A DNA stretch of 64,000 nucleotides from JAFGMC01 sp963540515 (lineage in GTDB: Bacteria > Pseudomonadota > Alphaproteobacteria > Rs-D84): contig CAUTNA010000001.1 of the NCBI GenBank assembly GCA_963540515.1, forward strand, positions 122,355 through 186,354, in the 5' to 3' direction. The notes under the pieces are model-generated. The model made no database searches. It was not told where the DNA came from and worked only from the letters and a program-made list of their open reading frames with translations. The position numbers were made by a program, and so were the translations under genes. Of this stretch, positions 61,570-64,000 are shown piece by piece. How positions within the stretch are numbered: position 1 is the first letter of the stretch; each line of letters starts with the position of its first letter.

Positions 61570-64000
<2,431 letters not shown>

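Overview
The window comes from the chromosome of a low-GC alphaproteobacterium with a Gram-negative envelope. I base this on the 16S and 23S rRNA, an alphaproteobacterial-type SspB, a parA-parB pair next to rsmG, an RpoH-type sigma factor, and genes for LPS transport (lptF, lptD), lipid A synthesis (lpxD, fabZ) and outer-membrane proteins. The 16S gene is linked to tRNA-Ile and 23S, so the split rRNA layout of Rickettsia is absent. Intergenic DNA is short, many genes overlap by 4 to 8 bases, and several usual operons are broken up, which suggests a compact host-associated or reduced genome. I cannot name the genus.

Layout. 1-6.1 kb, minus strand: infC, tRNA-Val, metG, queH, fabD, fabG and the start of mnmG, preceded by a degenerate uracil-DNA glycosylase homologue. 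6.1-12.7 kb: pal, a TPR protein, rsmG-parA-parB, tRNA-Cys-recF and sspB. 12.9-15.3 kb, minus: accB-accC and rnpA-yidD. 15.4-22.6 kb, plus: mreB-xseB-mutS-truB-rpsO-pnp. 22.7-31.9 kb, plus: tRNA-Val, an envelope operon lptF-lptD-surA-like-rlmN, then nusA-infB. 32-37.3 kb: a short BamB-like lipoprotein with a YfgM-like partner (minus), rpoH-porin (plus), a YIP1-like membrane protein (minus) and der (plus). 59.2-64 kb: an rRNA operon (16S, tRNA-Ile, partial 23S).

The most unusual part is 37.3-58.3 kb. Between housekeeping genes (rsmE, rluB, rluD, dnaX, skp, lpxD, fabZ) lie dispersed pieces that look like one envelope-spanning machine. They are a VirD4/TraG-type coupling ATPase in an operon with a COG3014-like lipoprotein and an LpoB-like peptidoglycan-synthase activator; three consecutive large prepilin-like proteins resembling PilV (shufflon-type) minor pilins; a PilS-like type IVb pilin directly after dnaX; an OmpA-domain lipoprotein; and three secreted cysteine-rich proteins of unknown function, two of which split the usual skp-lpxD pair. 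My inference is a type IVb pilus or type IV secretion system assembled from scattered operons. Its assembly ATPases, secretin and platform protein are not in this window.

Smaller points of interest include an AUA start codon for infC, an E. coli-type slippery heptamer in dnaX followed at once by a -1-frame stop, a cysteine-free uracil-DNA glycosylase homologue, a PheT-like tRNA-binding domain on MetRS, two TTTCATATGAAA palindromes near parAB that resemble parS, and a 16S-23S spacer lacking tRNA-Ala.
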